DNA of 64,000 nt from an uncultured Bacteroides sp. Its GTDB lineage: Bacteria > Bacteroidota > Bacteroidia > Bacteroidales > Bacteroidaceae. The notes beneath the pieces are model-generated. The model saw only the letters and a program-made list of their open reading frames with translations, was not told the DNA's origin and did no database searches. The stretch lies in the NCBI GenBank assembly GCA_944322345.1, contig CALUOO010000006.1, positions 109,809-173,808 of the forward strand. Reading direction: 5' to 3'. Positions 43,868-54,344 of the stretch are shown one piece after another (positions within the stretch are counted from its first letter, which is position 1; every line of letters starts with the position of its first letter). Made by a program: the position numbers and the translations under genes.

Positions 43868-45910
43868 TTATTTCACTTCGCTTCCCGGTTTTACCTCGCG
43901 GAGCAGTGAGGTCACAGCCAGCGAACCGTCGTAGTTCTCGGCAGAGAGAATCATTCCTTCGCTCACCAGTCCGTTCTTGAACTGACGGGGAGCAAGGTTG
44001 GCGATAAACAGCACCTGCTTGCCTACTAGTTCTTCCGGTTTATAGTGTTGTGCAATGCCGCTGACGATAGTACGGTTCTCCAATCCGTCGGCAATCTTGA
44101 ATTTCAGCAGTTTCTTCATCTTGGGCACAGCCTCACACTCAAGCACCGTACCGACACGGATATCCAGCTTCTCGAAATCTTCGAACGAAATGACCGGCTT
44201 GATGGGGTTTGCCTTGTAGGCAGCCGCCTCGTTGGCTTTCTTCGTGTCGAGCAGTTTCTGCACCTGTGCTTCGATCACAGCATCTTCTATCTTTTCGAAC
44301 AGCAGTTCGGGTTTGTTCAGCTGGTGTCCTACGGGCAACAGGTCGTTGCGTCCCAGTTCTGCCCAGTCGAAGTTGTCCATGTTCAGCATCTTGCGCAGGC
44401 GTTCGGAGCTGAACGGCAGGAACGGCTCGAAAGCAATGGCAAGGTTTGCCACCAGTTGCAAGGCGATGTTCAGGATGGTACCTACACGCTCCATATCTGT
44501 CTTGGCAAGTTTCCACGGCTCGGTGTCGGCCAGATACTTGTTTCCGATGCGGGCAAGATTCATTGCCTCCTTCTGTGCATCGCGGAACTTGAATACGTCG
44601 AGCAGCTTCTCTACCTCTGCCTTCACGTCGGCAAACTCGCGCAGCGTCTCGCGGTCGTAGTTGGTCAGTTCGCCGGCAGCGGGCACCTTTCCGTCGAAGT
44701 ATTTATGAGTCAGCACCATTGCACGGTTGACAAAGTTGCCATAGACAGCCACCAGCTCGTTGTTGTTGCGTGCCTGGAAGTCTTTCCATGTAAAGTCGTT
44801 GTCTTTCGTCTCCGGAGCGTTGGCAGTCAGCACATAGCGCAGCACGTCCTGCTTGCCGGGGAAATCGGCCAGATACTCGTGCAGCCACACTGCCCAGTTG
44901 CGTGAAGTAGAAATCTTGTCACCCTCCAGATTGAGGAACTCGTTGGAAGGCACGTTGTCCGGCAGGATGTACGAGCCTTCTGCCTTCAGCATGGCGGGGA
45001 ATACGATGCAGTGGAACACGATGTTGTCCTTGCCGATGAAATGGATAAGGCGTGTTTCAGGATCTTTCCACCACTTCTCCCATGAGTCGGGCAGTAGCTC
45101 CTTCGTGTTGCTGATGTATCCGATGGGGGCGTCGAACCATACGTAAAGCACTTTTCCTTCTGCCCCTTCCACCGGTACGGGGATTCCCCAGTCGAGGTCG
45201 CGGCTCACGGCACGTGGCTGCAACCCCATGTCGAGCCAGCTCTTACACTGTCCGTAGACGTTGGGACGCCACTCCTTGTGATCTTCCAGAATCCACTTGC
45301 GCAGCCATGCCTCGTGCTTGTCGAGCGGAAGATACCAGTGCTTGGTCTCTCTCATCACGGGTTTGCTGCCACTGATGGCACTCTTGGGGTTGATCAGATC
45401 GGTAGGCGAAAGCGATGTTCCACACTTCTCGCACTGGTCGCCGTATGCCCCTTCGGCATGGCAGTGTGGACACTCGCCGGTGATATAACGGTCGGCAAGG
45501 AAGGTCTTTGCTTCCTCGTCGTAATATTGCATGGAGGTCTTTTCGATAAACTCACCCTTGTCGTACAGCTTGCGGAAGAAGTCCGATGCCAGCTGGTGAT
45601 GGGTGGGCGAAGAGGTACGGCTGTAAACGTCGAACGAAATGCCGAACTCCTCGAACGACTTCTTGATCAGCGAATGATAGCGGTCTACCACATCCTGCGG
45701 AGTGATTCCCTCCTTCTTGGCACGGATGGTGATGGGCACACCGTGTTCGTCCGATCCACCGATAAACAATACATCCTCCTTTTTCAGCCGCAGATAGCGT
45801 ACATAGATGTCTGCCGGCACATACACACCTGCCAGATGGCCGATATGTACAGGTCCGTTTGCATACGGCAATGCCGATGTAACGGTGGTTCTTTTGAATT
45901 TCTTTTCCAT
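43868..45910 (-). CDS. metG: Methionyl-tRNA synthetase
   Basis: This 680-residue class I synthetase charges tRNA-Met. The N-terminal [18 protein letters not shown] contains HIGH. A zinc knuckle ([18 protein letters not shown]) lies near residues 145-165. The KMSKS loop is GDKISTSRN. The anticodon-binding helical domain follows, and the C-terminal 100 residues ([20 protein letters not shown]) are the EMAP-II-like tRNA-binding domain. The start is [19 protein letters not shown]; twelve extra upstream codons lack conservation. It is a core gene beside the glycan operon. Confidence 0.96.
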   Translation of the reverse strand: MEKKFKRTTVTSALPYANGPVHIGHLAGVYVPADIYVRYLRLKKEDVLFIGGSDEHGVPITIRAKKEGITPQDVVDRYHSLIKKSFEEFGISFDVYSRTSSPTHHQLASDFFRKLYDKGEFIEKTSMQYYDEEAKTFLADRYITGECPHCHAEGAYGDQCEKCGTSLSPTDLINPKSAISGSKPVMRETKHWYLPLDKHEAWLRKWILEDHKEWRPNVYGQCKSWLDMGLQPRAVSRDLDWGIPVPVEGAEGKVLYVWFDAPIGYISNTKELLPDSWEKWWKDPETRLIHFIGKDNIVFHCIVFPAMLKAEGSYILPDNVPSNEFLNLEGDKISTSRNWAVWLHEYLADFPGKQDVLRYVLTANAPETKDNDFTWKDFQARNNNELVAVYGNFVNRAMVLTHKYFDGKVPAAGELTNYDRETLREFADVKAEVEKLLDVFKFRDAQKEAMNLARIGNKYLADTEPWKLAKTDMERVGTILNIALQLVANLAIAFEPFLPFSSERLRKMLNMDNFDWAELGRNDLLPVGHQLNKPELLFEKIEDAVIEAQVQKLLDTKKANEAAAYKANPIKPVISFEDFEKLDIRVGTVLECEAVPKMKKLLKFKIADGLENRTIVSGIAQHYKPEELVGKQVLFIANLAPRQFKNGLVSEGMILSAENYDGSLAVTSLLREVKPGSEVK

Positions 45911-45962
45911 ATCTTTTGCTTTTATGTATTTCTTGTTGCTTGTCACCTGTCACTTGTCACTT

Positions 45963-46157
45963 GTACTTTTTCTTTCGTACAGCCGAAAGAAAAAGCTACC
46001 AAAAAGAAAGGCTGCCGGCTACCCCTCGCTGGCTACCGTCTTGTCTGTGAGGCTAAAGCGCAGAAACTCGCTCCGCTCAAACAGTCTGCTTTTCTTAACG
46101 CCTCACAGGCGGCGCCGGTTTGACGCCTGCTCGGACAATGCCGGAGGCTGCGCGATG
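45963..46157 (+). repeat. Dispersed 0.2-kb repeat, second copy
   Basis: This is the plus-strand counterpart of 36465-36660. It opens with a perfect hairpin (CTTTTTCTTTCG/CGAAAGAAAAAG) and includes GCGCAGAAACTCGCTCCGC and GACGCCTGCTCGGA. A third fragment (GAAAGAAAAAGTAC with an upstream inverted CTTTTTCTTT) lies at 46965-46993. From 46158 to 46539 I see no gene and no repeat I recognise. Confidence 0.8.
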
Positions 46158-46539
46158 TTCAGCTGCTATCCCGGACGAGGTGAAGAATTTCTATTTTCAC
46201 CTCAAACGGACAGCAAACTCAACAGAAAGGCTGCTCTTCATTAATTAAATAATGTGCAAAGATAGTTTTTTTTCAGGCAAGCCTTACACTCATCCGGGAA
46301 ATAATGTATGACAATCAGCACAATCTGTGACACATGATGAAAAACAGCACATTCCCGTTTCGCTGTGAAGCGGAAATCCACTTTCCCGGTCGCCTGTACA
46401 CGAAAACGCCAAGCATTCGCCGGTTCACAAAATCAGTATGACATCCAATTCCCGCTTTTCATTCTTTTTTAATCGGGCTATCACCGACATACTTCCATTC
46501 CGTCATCACTTCAGGCAGAGAATGAGACAACTGACATTC

Positions 46540-46872
46540 CTTCCTTATCCGGAAATTATAGCAAAATAGCCGAAAAATGCTCCGAAACTTCCCCCCATTC
46601 CGGGGAAAACGATGCGACAGCCGAGCCGCAAGGTTGGTTGTTACGTGGGAAAAGGTTGCCCAATCTGCTGGGAAAGGTTAGCTAACTTGTTCCGCAACCT
46701 TTCCCGACACGTGCCGAAAGGTCTGTCCATACCTCAAAAACGGTATATTCAGCAGATATTTATCCATATTCAAGGCAGAAAAGCGCATTTTCATACAGAT
46801 TTCCGAAGCACGATTCTCTCAGAAGCAGAGATTTCAGACAGGTTGAAGAGGGAGAAATCTTAAAAACAGAAC
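46540..46872 (-). repeat. Composite intergenic element, copy C (inverted)
   Basis: Read on the minus strand it starts CTGTTTTTAAGATTTCTCCC, continues GGATAAATATCTGCTGAATAT, then the 22-bp array, then ACAACCAACCTTGCGGCTCGG, and ends near ATAATTTCCGGATAAGG. This order and wording match copies at 36838 and 55438. Confidence 0.7.
46645..46732 (+). repeat. 22-bp x 4 intergenic array, copy 4
   Basis: Four 22-bp units start at 46645, 46667, 46689 and 46711. Cores are AAAGGTT(G/A), AAAGGTTA, reverse CAACCTTT and a degenerate AAAGGTCT. It is the most diverged of the five arrays. Confidence 0.82.
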
Positions 46873-47011
46873 ATTTTAAATAAAAAGCCACCCCTGCAAC
46901 CCCGTATCTCCTCTTTTTTTAAGAAAGGAGCTGAAAGAACTCTCACTTCAATTTTGAAACCTTTTTCTTTGGTTTGCACGAAAGAAAAAGTACACAATAA
47001 ACAAAAAGTCG

Positions 47012-47019
47012 TATTTTTG
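47012..47019 (+). promoter_or_regulatory. -7 box for the acyl-CoA synthetase gene
   Basis: TATTTTTG fits the -7 consensus and lies 32 bp before the ATG at 47052. No -33 TTTG is seen; repeat sequence occupies the upstream side. Confidence 0.45.
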
Positions 47020-47051
47020 TGCGATAGAATACACTTTGAAACTATAGGCTT

Positions 47052-49136
47052 ATGATCACCAATCAATTGCTGCACCCCGAAAGTATCGTTGTAGTAGGGG
47101 CATCCAACAATACACATAAACCGGGCGGAGCCATCCTGCGCAACCTTATCAACGGAGGTTACCAAGGCGAACTGCGTGCCGTAAACCCCAAAGAGACAGA
47201 GATACAAGGTATACCCTCCTTTGCCAACGCAGAAGCGTTGCCCCCCACCGACCTTGCTATCCTTGCCATCCCCGCCCCCATGTGTCCCGACGTGGTAGAG
47301 ACACTGGCAAAAGAGAAACAGACAAAGGCATTCATCATCCTCTCGGCCGGATTCGGCGAAGAGACACACGAAGGAGCCCTGCTGGAACAGCGGATTCTGG
47401 ATACGGTCAACCAATACGGGGCATCCCTGATCGGCCCCAACTGTATCGGGCTGCTCACCATGTGGCATCACAGCGTGTTCAGCCAGCCTATCCCTCAGCT
47501 ACACCCGCAGGGGGTAGACCTCATCTCCAGCTCCGGAGCCACAGCCGTCTTCATTCTGGAGAGCGCTGTGACCAAAGGACTGCAGTTCAACTCTGTCTGG
47601 TCGGTAGGTAACGCCAAGCAGATAGGCGTGGAAGACGTGCTGCAGTTTATGGACGAACACTTCGACCCGGAAAAAGACTCACGCATCAAGCTGCTCTATA
47701 TCGAAAGCATACAGGACCCCGACCGGCTGCTGTTCCATGCCTCGTCGCTCATCCGTAAGGGCTGCCGGATAGCCGCCATCAAGGCAGGAAGTTCCGAAAG
47801 CGGAAGCCGTGCCGCTTCCTCCCACACAGGAGCCATTGCCAGCAGCGACTCGGCAGTGGAAGCACTGTTCCGTAAGGCGGGCATTGTACGCTGCTTCTCG
47901 CGCGAAGAACTGACCACTGTGGGCTGCATCTTCACCCTGCCCGAGCTGAAAGGCAGAAACTTTGCCATCATCACCCACGCCGGAGGTCCCGGCGTCATGC
48001 TGACCGACGCTCTGAGCAAAGGCAGACTCAACGTCCCCAAACTGGAAGGAGAGCTGGCCGAAGAGCTGAAGGCGAAGCTATTCCCCGGAGCTGCCGTAGG
48101 AAACCCCATCGACATACTTGCCACCGGCACACCCGAACACCTGCGCACCTGCATCGAATACTGCGAAGAGAAATTCGACAACATCGACGCCATGATGGCA
48201 ATATTCGGAACACCGGGACTGGTAACGATGTTCGAGATGTACGACGTGCTGCACGAAAAGATGCAGACGTGCCGCAAGCCCATCTTCCCCATTCTCCCGT
48301 CTATCAATACAGCCGGAACAGAAGTAGCCGAATTTCTGGCCAAGGGACATGTCAACTTTGCCGACGAGGTGACACTGGCTACAGCCCTCTCGCGCATTGT
48401 GAATGCTCCCCGCCCGGCAGCACCCGAGATAGAGCTGTTCGGAGTAGACGTACCGCGCATCCGGCGCATCATCGACTCCATTCCGTCCGACGGATACATC
48501 GAGCCACATTATGTACAGGCACTGCTCCATGCAGCAGGCATCCCGTTAGTCGACGAATTTGTCTCCAACAAGAAGGAAGAGATCATTGCCTTTGCCCATC
48601 GTTGCGGATTCCCCGTCGTGGCAAAAGTGGTAGGCCCTGTCCATAAGTCGGACATAGGAGGCGTTTCGCTGAACATCAAGGGCGAGCAGTATCTGGCACT
48701 GGAGTTCGACCGTATGATGGCCATCCCCGGAGCCCGCTCTGTCATGATACAACCCATGCTGAAAGGGACAGAACTGTTTATCGGAGCCAAGTACGAAGAG
48801 AAGTTCGGCCACGTGGTACTCTGCGGACTGGGCGGCATCTTTGTAGAAGTACTGAAAGATGTATCCTCCGGCCTGGCACCTCTTACCTACGAAGAGGCCT
48901 ACTCTATGATCCATTCGCTGAAGGCTTACAAAATCATACAGGGCACACGTGGTCAGAAAGGAGTGAACGAAGACAAGTTTGCCGAAATCATCGTCCGCCT
49001 CTCTACACTGCTCCGCTTTGCCACCGAGATTAAGGAGATGGACATCAATCCGCTGCTGGCTACAGAGAAGTCGGTCATCGCGGTGGATGCACGCATCCGG
49101 ATTGAGAAGCCCAAGGAGCCTGAAAATGCGCTCTAG
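47052..49136 (+). CDS. Acyl-CoA synthetase (ADP-forming), fused alpha-beta
   Basis: This 694-residue enzyme joins the two subunits of ADP-forming acetyl-CoA synthetase, which makes ATP from acyl-CoA, ADP and phosphate. The CoA-binding domain opens LLHPESIVVVGASNN, with LIGPNCIGLLT. The phosphorylated histidine is His258 in SSHTGAIASSD. The C-terminal ATP-grasp half (about 480-690) has GFPVVAKVVGPVHKSDIGGV and GIFVEVLKDVS, ending EMDINPLLA. It would recover ATP from acyl-CoA made, for example, by 2-oxoacid oxidoreductases. A few members of the family act as protein acetyltransferases, but no GNAT domain is present here. Confidence 0.88.
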   Translation: MITNQLLHPESIVVVGASNNTHKPGGAILRNLINGGYQGELRAVNPKETEIQGIPSFANAEALPPTDLAILAIPAPMCPDVVETLAKEKQTKAFIILSAGFGEETHEGALLEQRILDTVNQYGASLIGPNCIGLLTMWHHSVFSQPIPQLHPQGVDLISSSGATAVFILESAVTKGLQFNSVWSVGNAKQIGVEDVLQFMDEHFDPEKDSRIKLLYIESIQDPDRLLFHASSLIRKGCRIAAIKAGSSESGSRAASSHTGAIASSDSAVEALFRKAGIVRCFSREELTTVGCIFTLPELKGRNFAIITHAGGPGVMLTDALSKGRLNVPKLEGELAEELKAKLFPGAAVGNPIDILATGTPEHLRTCIEYCEEKFDNIDAMMAIFGTPGLVTMFEMYDVLHEKMQTCRKPIFPILPSINTAGTEVAEFLAKGHVNFADEVTLATALSRIVNAPRPAAPEIELFGVDVPRIRRIIDSIPSDGYIEPHYVQALLHAAGIPLVDEFVSNKKEEIIAFAHRCGFPVVAKVVGPVHKSDIGGVSLNIKGEQYLALEFDRMMAIPGARSVMIQPMLKGTELFIGAKYEEKFGHVVLCGLGGIFVEVLKDVSSGLAPLTYEEAYSMIHSLKAYKIIQGTRGQKGVNEDKFAEIIVRLSTLLRFATEIKEMDINPLLATEKSVIAVDARIRIEKPKEPENAL

Positions 49137-49301
49137 GTGAAACTACTTCTATTCCGTTACAAACATTTCGATGCAAGTAATACAGAAGGTTCAGCTATTC
49201 CCTGCCCGGATTTGCAGACTTACGCTATTTTTCGGATATTTGACGTGAAATTAAAAACTGATATAAATTACCCAAAACAAACTATTGAAACTAGAGAAAT
49301 T

Positions 49302-51296
49302 ATGAGAAAATGGACAATGATGCTTGTATGCTGCGTAATGGCACTTTACGTACAAGCAGAGAAAAGAATTACACTTTCTTCGCCCAATGAAAAGTTAAGC
49401 ACAACCATCACCGTCGGTGAACAGTTAACTTACGACATCACCTGCGACGGACGGCAGATACTGAATGCCTCACCCATATCCATGACACTGGACAACGGAC
49501 AGGTATGGGGAGTAAATGCACGCCTGTCCAAAACAACCCGTAAAAGCGTAAACCAAACAATACCTTCTCCTTTCTACCGCTTCAGCGAAATGCAGGATTG
49601 CTATAATGAAGTAACTCTACGGTTTAAAGGCAACTATACGGTCGAATTCCGTGCTTATAACGACGGAATTGCCTACCGATTCATGAATCAGGAGAAAAAG
49701 CCCTTTTGCATCGTAAATGAAGAAGTGGACTATCGCTTCCCATTCGATGCGGTAGCATCCGTCCCCTATGTCAGAGACTTTAATGAACAAAATCCACAAG
49801 CCCAGTTCGGTAATTCTTTCGAAAACATCTACGAAACAAACCAGCTCTCAAAACTGGACAAAAGAAGATACATGTTCTTGCCGGTGGTAGTAGATGCCGG
49901 TCAGGGCACTAAGGTGTGTATCACCGAATCCGATCTGGAGAATTATCCCGGACTTTATCTTTCCAGCTTCAAAGGTGAGAACAACCTGAGCGGAATATTT
50001 GCCCCTTATCCCAAAGAGACAAAACAAGGCGGGCACAACAACCTCCAGATGCAGGTAACAGAACGGGAAAACTACATCGCTAAGGTAGAAGGAAAGCGGA
50101 ACTTTCCGTGGCGAATAGCCATTGTTACAACTTCCGACAAGGATCTTGCCGCTTCCAATCTGAGCTATTTACTGGCAGCACCCTCGCGCATAGACGACAT
50201 TTCGTGGATCAAACCCGGAAAAGTGGCTTGGGAATGGTGGAACGACTGGAATCTCAGAGGAGTAGACTTTAAGACAGGAGTGAACAATGATACCTATAAA
50301 GCCTATATCGACTTTGCCGCCGAAAACAACATCGAATACGTTATCCTTGACGAAGGTTGGGCGGTCAATCTGAAAGCCGATCTGATGCAGGTTGTAAAGG
50401 AAATCGATCTGAAAGAGCTGATCAGCTATGGAAAGCAGCGCAATGTAGGAATCATACTGTGGGCCGGTTATTACGCTTTCGAACGCGATATGGAAAACAT
50501 CTGCCGCCACTATTCAGAAATGGGAGTCAAAGGCTTCAAGGTGGATTTCATGGACCGTGACGACCAGCAAATGACTAACTTCAACTACCGTGCTGCTGAA
50601 ATGTGTGCCAAATACAAATTACTTCTCGACCTGCATGGGACATCAAAACCTGCCGGACTGAACCGGACCTATCCCAATGTTCTCAACTTTGAAGGAGTGA
50701 ACGGACTGGAACAGGTAAAATGGAGCCCTGTCACTCACGATCAGGTACAATATGATGTGATGATTCCGTTTATCCGTCAGGTTGCCGGTCCGATGGACTA
50801 TACACAAGGAGCAATGCATAATGCTTCTAAAGGCAACTACTATCCTTGCTATTCCGAACCGATGAGCCAAGGCACCCGTTGCAGACAGTTGGCACTCTAC
50901 ATGGTTTTAGACTCTCCGCTCAACATGCTGTGCGATTCTCCAAGCAACTATATCGAAGAGCAGGAATGTACTGAGTTCATTGCCAAAGTTCCGACCACGT
51001 GGGACGAGACAAGGATTCTGAACGCAGAAATGGGAAAATATATCGTCACAGCAAGACGCAAAGGAGATGCATGGTATATTGGAGCAATTACCAATTGGGA
51101 GCACAGAGAACTAACGGTCGATTTATCTTTCCTATCAGAAGGAAACTATCAGATAGAACAATTTGCCGATGGTATAAATGCAGACCGCAAAGGTACAGAC
51201 TACCGTAAAGAGACAAAATCATTGCCAAATGACAGAAAGATAAAGCTTGTCATGCAGCCGGGTGGTGGATATGCTGCCAAAATTCAGAAACTATAA
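49302..51296 (+). CDS. Glycoside hydrolase family 97, retaining (alpha-galactosidase) type
   Basis: This 664-residue exported enzyme has the signal MRKWTMMLVCCVMALYVQAE. It has an N-terminal beta-sandwich, a (beta/alpha)8 barrel (about 300-560) and a C-terminal beta domain. Asp415 in GFKVDFMDRDDQ and Glu470 in GVNGLEQVKW occupy, by family comparison, the nucleophile and acid/base positions I recall for the retaining alpha-galactosidase BtGal97b. Inverting GH97 alpha-glucosidases such as SusB use glutamates elsewhere. KVAWEWWNDWNLRGVDFK and AGPMDYTQGAMHN are family segments. An in-frame GTG 55 codons upstream would put the signal peptide inside the protein and is rejected. Likely in the periplasm or on the surface. 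Confidence 0.9.
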   Translation: MRKWTMMLVCCVMALYVQAEKRITLSSPNEKLSTTITVGEQLTYDITCDGRQILNASPISMTLDNGQVWGVNARLSKTTRKSVNQTIPSPFYRFSEMQDCYNEVTLRFKGNYTVEFRAYNDGIAYRFMNQEKKPFCIVNEEVDYRFPFDAVASVPYVRDFNEQNPQAQFGNSFENIYETNQLSKLDKRRYMFLPVVVDAGQGTKVCITESDLENYPGLYLSSFKGENNLSGIFAPYPKETKQGGHNNLQMQVTERENYIAKVEGKRNFPWRIAIVTTSDKDLAASNLSYLLAAPSRIDDISWIKPGKVAWEWWNDWNLRGVDFKTGVNNDTYKAYIDFAAENNIEYVILDEGWAVNLKADLMQVVKEIDLKELISYGKQRNVGIILWAGYYAFERDMENICRHYSEMGVKGFKVDFMDRDDQQMTNFNYRAAEMCAKYKLLLDLHGTSKPAGLNRTYPNVLNFEGVNGLEQVKWSPVTHDQVQYDVMIPFIRQVAGPMDYTQGAMHNASKGNYYPCYSEPMSQGTRCRQLALYMVLDSPLNMLCDSPSNYIEEQECTEFIAKVPTTWDETRILNAEMGKYIVTARRKGDAWYIGAITNWEHRELTVDLSFLSEGNYQIEQFADGINADRKGTDYRKETKSLPNDRKIKLVMQPGGGYAAKIQKL

Positions 51297-51342
51297 GCCA
51301 ATGGCAGGAATCCTAATCCTTTAGCAGAACAGAAAGAGCGCT

Positions 51343-52203
51343 ATGACGACGATAAGAAGAATCACCGGACTCGTCTGTCTCATCACACTGATGAGCCTGT
51401 ATGGCGTCTGCCATGCACAAGAGGAATATCAGCTTGTATGGGCAGACGAGTTTGAGACAGACGGTAAGCCCGATTCCCGCTACTGGAGCTACGAAACCGG
51501 ATTCGAGAGGAACGAAGAGCTACAGTGGTACCAGCCGGAGAACGTCTGTTGCCGTGACGGGCTGCTGATTATCGAAGCACGGAGCGAACGGCGGGAGAAT
51601 CCGCTTTACGACCCGCAGAGCAAGGAGTGGCGGAAGTCACGCCAGTACATCGAATGCACGTCGTCGTCCATCAAGACATCAGGAAAGAAAGAGTTCCTGT
51701 ACGGACGGCTGGAAGTAAGGGCACGCATACCCGTAGCCAAAGGGGCATGGCCAGCTATCTGGACGCTGGGTACTTCGATGGAGTGGCCGTCGTGTGGCGA
51801 AATAGACGTAATGGAGTTTTACCGCCGGAACGGAGTACCCTACATCCTTGCCAACGCCGCTTGGGGAACCGATCGCCGGTGGAATGCCAAATGGAACACC
51901 AAGATGGTCCCCTTCGAGGATTTCCTCCGGAAAAATCCTGATTGGGCTTCGGAGTTCCATGTATGGCGGATGGACTGGGACGAAGAAGCCATCCGGATCT
52001 TCATCGACAACGAACCGGTCAACGAGATTCTCCTGAAGGATACCTATAACGGCAGTCTGGGCGAAGGGAAGAACCCCTTCATGCAGCCTCATTACATTCT
52101 GTTGAATCTGGCTGTGGGAGGAACAAACGGCGGTCCAACCACCCCCGAAGCATTCCCCATCAGGTATGAGGTTGACTATGTACGTCTCTACCAGAAGAAA
52201 TAA
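51343..52203 (+). CDS. Glycoside hydrolase family 16 enzyme (beta-glucanase-like)
   Basis: A 286-residue exported enzyme with signal peptide ITGLVCLITLMSLYGVCHAQ. The single jelly-roll domain covers the rest. GEIDVMEFYRRNG holds catalytic Glu153, Asp155 and Glu158. LVWADEFETDGKPDSRYWSY opens the fold, and HVWRMDWDEEAIRIFIDN and HYILLNLAVGGTNGGPTTPE follow. The E-I-D-V-M-E motif with the extra Met is the laminarinase/agarase/porphyranase type, so an endo-acting beta-1,3-glucanase or galactanase is expected; which one is not readable. It lies 46 bp after the GH97 gene. Confidence 0.9.
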   Translation: MTTIRRITGLVCLITLMSLYGVCHAQEEYQLVWADEFETDGKPDSRYWSYETGFERNEELQWYQPENVCCRDGLLIIEARSERRENPLYDPQSKEWRKSRQYIECTSSSIKTSGKKEFLYGRLEVRARIPVAKGAWPAIWTLGTSMEWPSCGEIDVMEFYRRNGVPYILANAAWGTDRRWNAKWNTKMVPFEDFLRKNPDWASEFHVWRMDWDEEAIRIFIDNEPVNEILLKDTYNGSLGEGKNPFMQPHYILLNLAVGGTNGGPTTPEAFPIRYEVDYVRLYQKK

Positions 52204-52292
52204 TAGAGCGAACAAATACGATAAAACATTAGAGAGTTTATTATACAAATCAACAGAGTCGGGAAAAGACTCGTAAAAACAATTATTGATCT

Positions 52293-54326
52293 ATGAATTT
52301 GAAATCCTTGTTTGTGGGAGTGGCAGTGTCAGGACTCTGCACAATGACGGCAAACGCCATCGACTACACGCCAGAGCGTGTCGCTGCCTCTATCTCACTG
52401 AAAGTACCCGGTAATCCGGCAAAAGAGTATCCATTGACATGGCAAAAGCTGCAGAACGATGCTTCCACTTACCTGCTGGAGGCAGCAGAACGTATTCCGG
52501 CAATCATCACCCAACGGGTAAACCAATCCGGAGAGACGGTGAATCTGGAAGTATCCGTCACCGCACTGGAAGACATCTATTTCAACTACAGTCAGCAGGT
52601 ATCCACCGGATTCCGCCACGACGACTGCCAGTTCTACATGCCGGGCTTCTGGTACCGCCGCAACCTGCGTTCGCCCAAAGAAGCGCCCTCGTTCCACACA
52701 TCCGACAGCTGGGTAGTGCGTGAAGACCGCCTCAGCGCACCGCTGACAGGTATCTACGACCAGCAGGGGAAACGCTACATGACAGTCAACCGGCTGGACG
52801 CATTCACCGACGACGCACTGACCACCCATCGCGAAGGGGAAGTTATTCTGTCGGGAAAAACCTCTATCGGATTCACCGGCTTCGAGAACAAGAACGGCAC
52901 AGCAACACTATCGTTCGGATTCCCCTACAAGGAAGCCCCAAGAAGCTACATCCGCAAGCTGACACTGGCTCCGCAGGTAGAAGCATTCCAGTACCTGAAG
53001 AAAGGAGAGTCTCTTCTGCTGACATGGGAACTGACCGAAAACAAGGCTGACGACTACTCCGACTTCATCCGCCGTACATGGGAATTCTGCTACGACACCT
53101 ATCAGCCTCAACCCGTAGAGACTCCCTACACTACGGAACGTATGAAGGAGACCATGAGCCAGTATTTCCTCAGCAGTCTGGTGACAGACAAACCGTTGGT
53201 CTACACCTCCGGCGTACACCTGCGCACCGACGACTGTCTGCCCAAGCCCTCGGCAGAAGTGGGATTCGTAGGACGTGTGCTGCTCAACGCCTTCAACGCG
53301 TGGGAATACGGCTGGCAACAGAACCGCGACGACCTGAAGGAGAGCGCCCAGAAGATACTGGACAGCTATCTGCAGAACGGCTTTACACCTGCCGGATTCT
53401 TCCGTGAGTTCGTAGACTTCAACCGTGAAGACAAAGATCCGGTATTGAGCATCCGCCGCCAGTCTGAGGGAGTATACGCCATGCTGCACTATCTGGCATA
53501 CGAACGCGAGAACGGACGCAAACACCCCGAATGGGACAGCCGCATGAAGCAGATGCTCGACATGTTCCTGAAACTTCAGAACGAAGACGGCAGCTTCCCG
53601 CGCAAGTTCCGCGACAACTTCTCTATCGTCGACAAAAGCGGGGGCAGCACACCGTCGGCAACACTGCCGCTGGTGATGGGATACAAGTACTTCAAGGATA
53701 AACGCTACTTGGAGAGCGCCAAGCGTACGGCCGACTATCTGGAGAAAGAACTGATTTCGAAGGCAGATTACTTCTCGTCTACACTGGACGCCAACTGTGA
53801 GGACAAGGAGGCATCACTCTATGCAGCCACAGCCACCTACTACCTGTCGCTCATCACCAAAGGTGAAGAACATCGCCACTATGCCGACCTCACGAAGAAG
53901 GCAGCCTACTTCGCCCTGTCGTGGTATTACGTCTGGGACGTACCCTTTGCCAAAGGACAGATGCTGGGAGACATCGGACTGAAAACACGCGGATGGGGTA
54001 ACGTATCGGTAGAGAACAACCACATCGACGTGTTCGTATTCGAGTTTGCCTCCATCCTGCAATGGCTGGGCAAGGAGTATGACGAACCGCGCTTCACCCA
54101 CTTTGCCGAAGTCATCTCCACCTCCATGCGCCAGTTGCTGCCTCACGAAGGCCACATGTGCGGTATAGCCAAAGTGGGCTACTATCCGGAAGTGGTTCAG
54201 CACACCAACTGGGACTATGGCAAAAACGGAAAAGGATACTACAACGACATCTTTGCACCCGGCTGGACGGTGGCATCCCTATGGGAACTGCTCACTCCGG
54301 GACGTGCAGAAGCTTTTTTAAAATAA
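52293..54326 (+). CDS. Exported protein of unknown function, probable (alpha/alpha)-barrel glycan-active enzyme
   Basis: This 677-residue protein has the signal MNLKSLFVGVAVSGLCTMTANA. Residues 25-260 are beta-rich (VTALEDIYFNYSQQVSTGFR, DDCQFYMPGFWYRRNL). Residues 280-670 are regular helix pairs with LKLQNEDGSFPRKFRDNFS, ADYLEKELISKADYFSS and ALSWYYVWDVPFAKGQMLG. This two-part build is like glycoside hydrolases and polysaccharide lyases with a helical toroid, but I recognise no family. Conserved-looking acidic and aromatic clusters (EFVDFNRED, LDANCEDKEAS) may be the active site. It sits between GH16 and GH43 genes, so a role on the same glycan is inferred. Confidence 0.75.
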   Translation: MNLKSLFVGVAVSGLCTMTANAIDYTPERVAASISLKVPGNPAKEYPLTWQKLQNDASTYLLEAAERIPAIITQRVNQSGETVNLEVSVTALEDIYFNYSQQVSTGFRHDDCQFYMPGFWYRRNLRSPKEAPSFHTSDSWVVREDRLSAPLTGIYDQQGKRYMTVNRLDAFTDDALTTHREGEVILSGKTSIGFTGFENKNGTATLSFGFPYKEAPRSYIRKLTLAPQVEAFQYLKKGESLLLTWELTENKADDYSDFIRRTWEFCYDTYQPQPVETPYTTERMKETMSQYFLSSLVTDKPLVYTSGVHLRTDDCLPKPSAEVGFVGRVLLNAFNAWEYGWQQNRDDLKESAQKILDSYLQNGFTPAGFFREFVDFNREDKDPVLSIRRQSEGVYAMLHYLAYERENGRKHPEWDSRMKQMLDMFLKLQNEDGSFPRKFRDNFSIVDKSGGSTPSATLPLVMGYKYFKDKRYLESAKRTADYLEKELISKADYFSSTLDANCEDKEASLYAATATYYLSLITKGEEHRHYADLTKKAAYFALSWYYVWDVPFAKGQMLGDIGLKTRGWGNVSVENNHIDVFVFEFASILQWLGKEYDEPRFTHFAEVISTSMRQLLPHEGHMCGIAKVGYYPEVVQHTNWDYGKNGKGYYNDIFAPGWTVASLWELLTPGRAEAFLK

Positions 54327-54344
54327 CACTAAAGACCTGACATC

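Noticed and set aside
46612-46863. Small plus-strand gene of 83 codons
   Set aside because: It is read through the inverted composite element and its array, with no start signal or family similarity.
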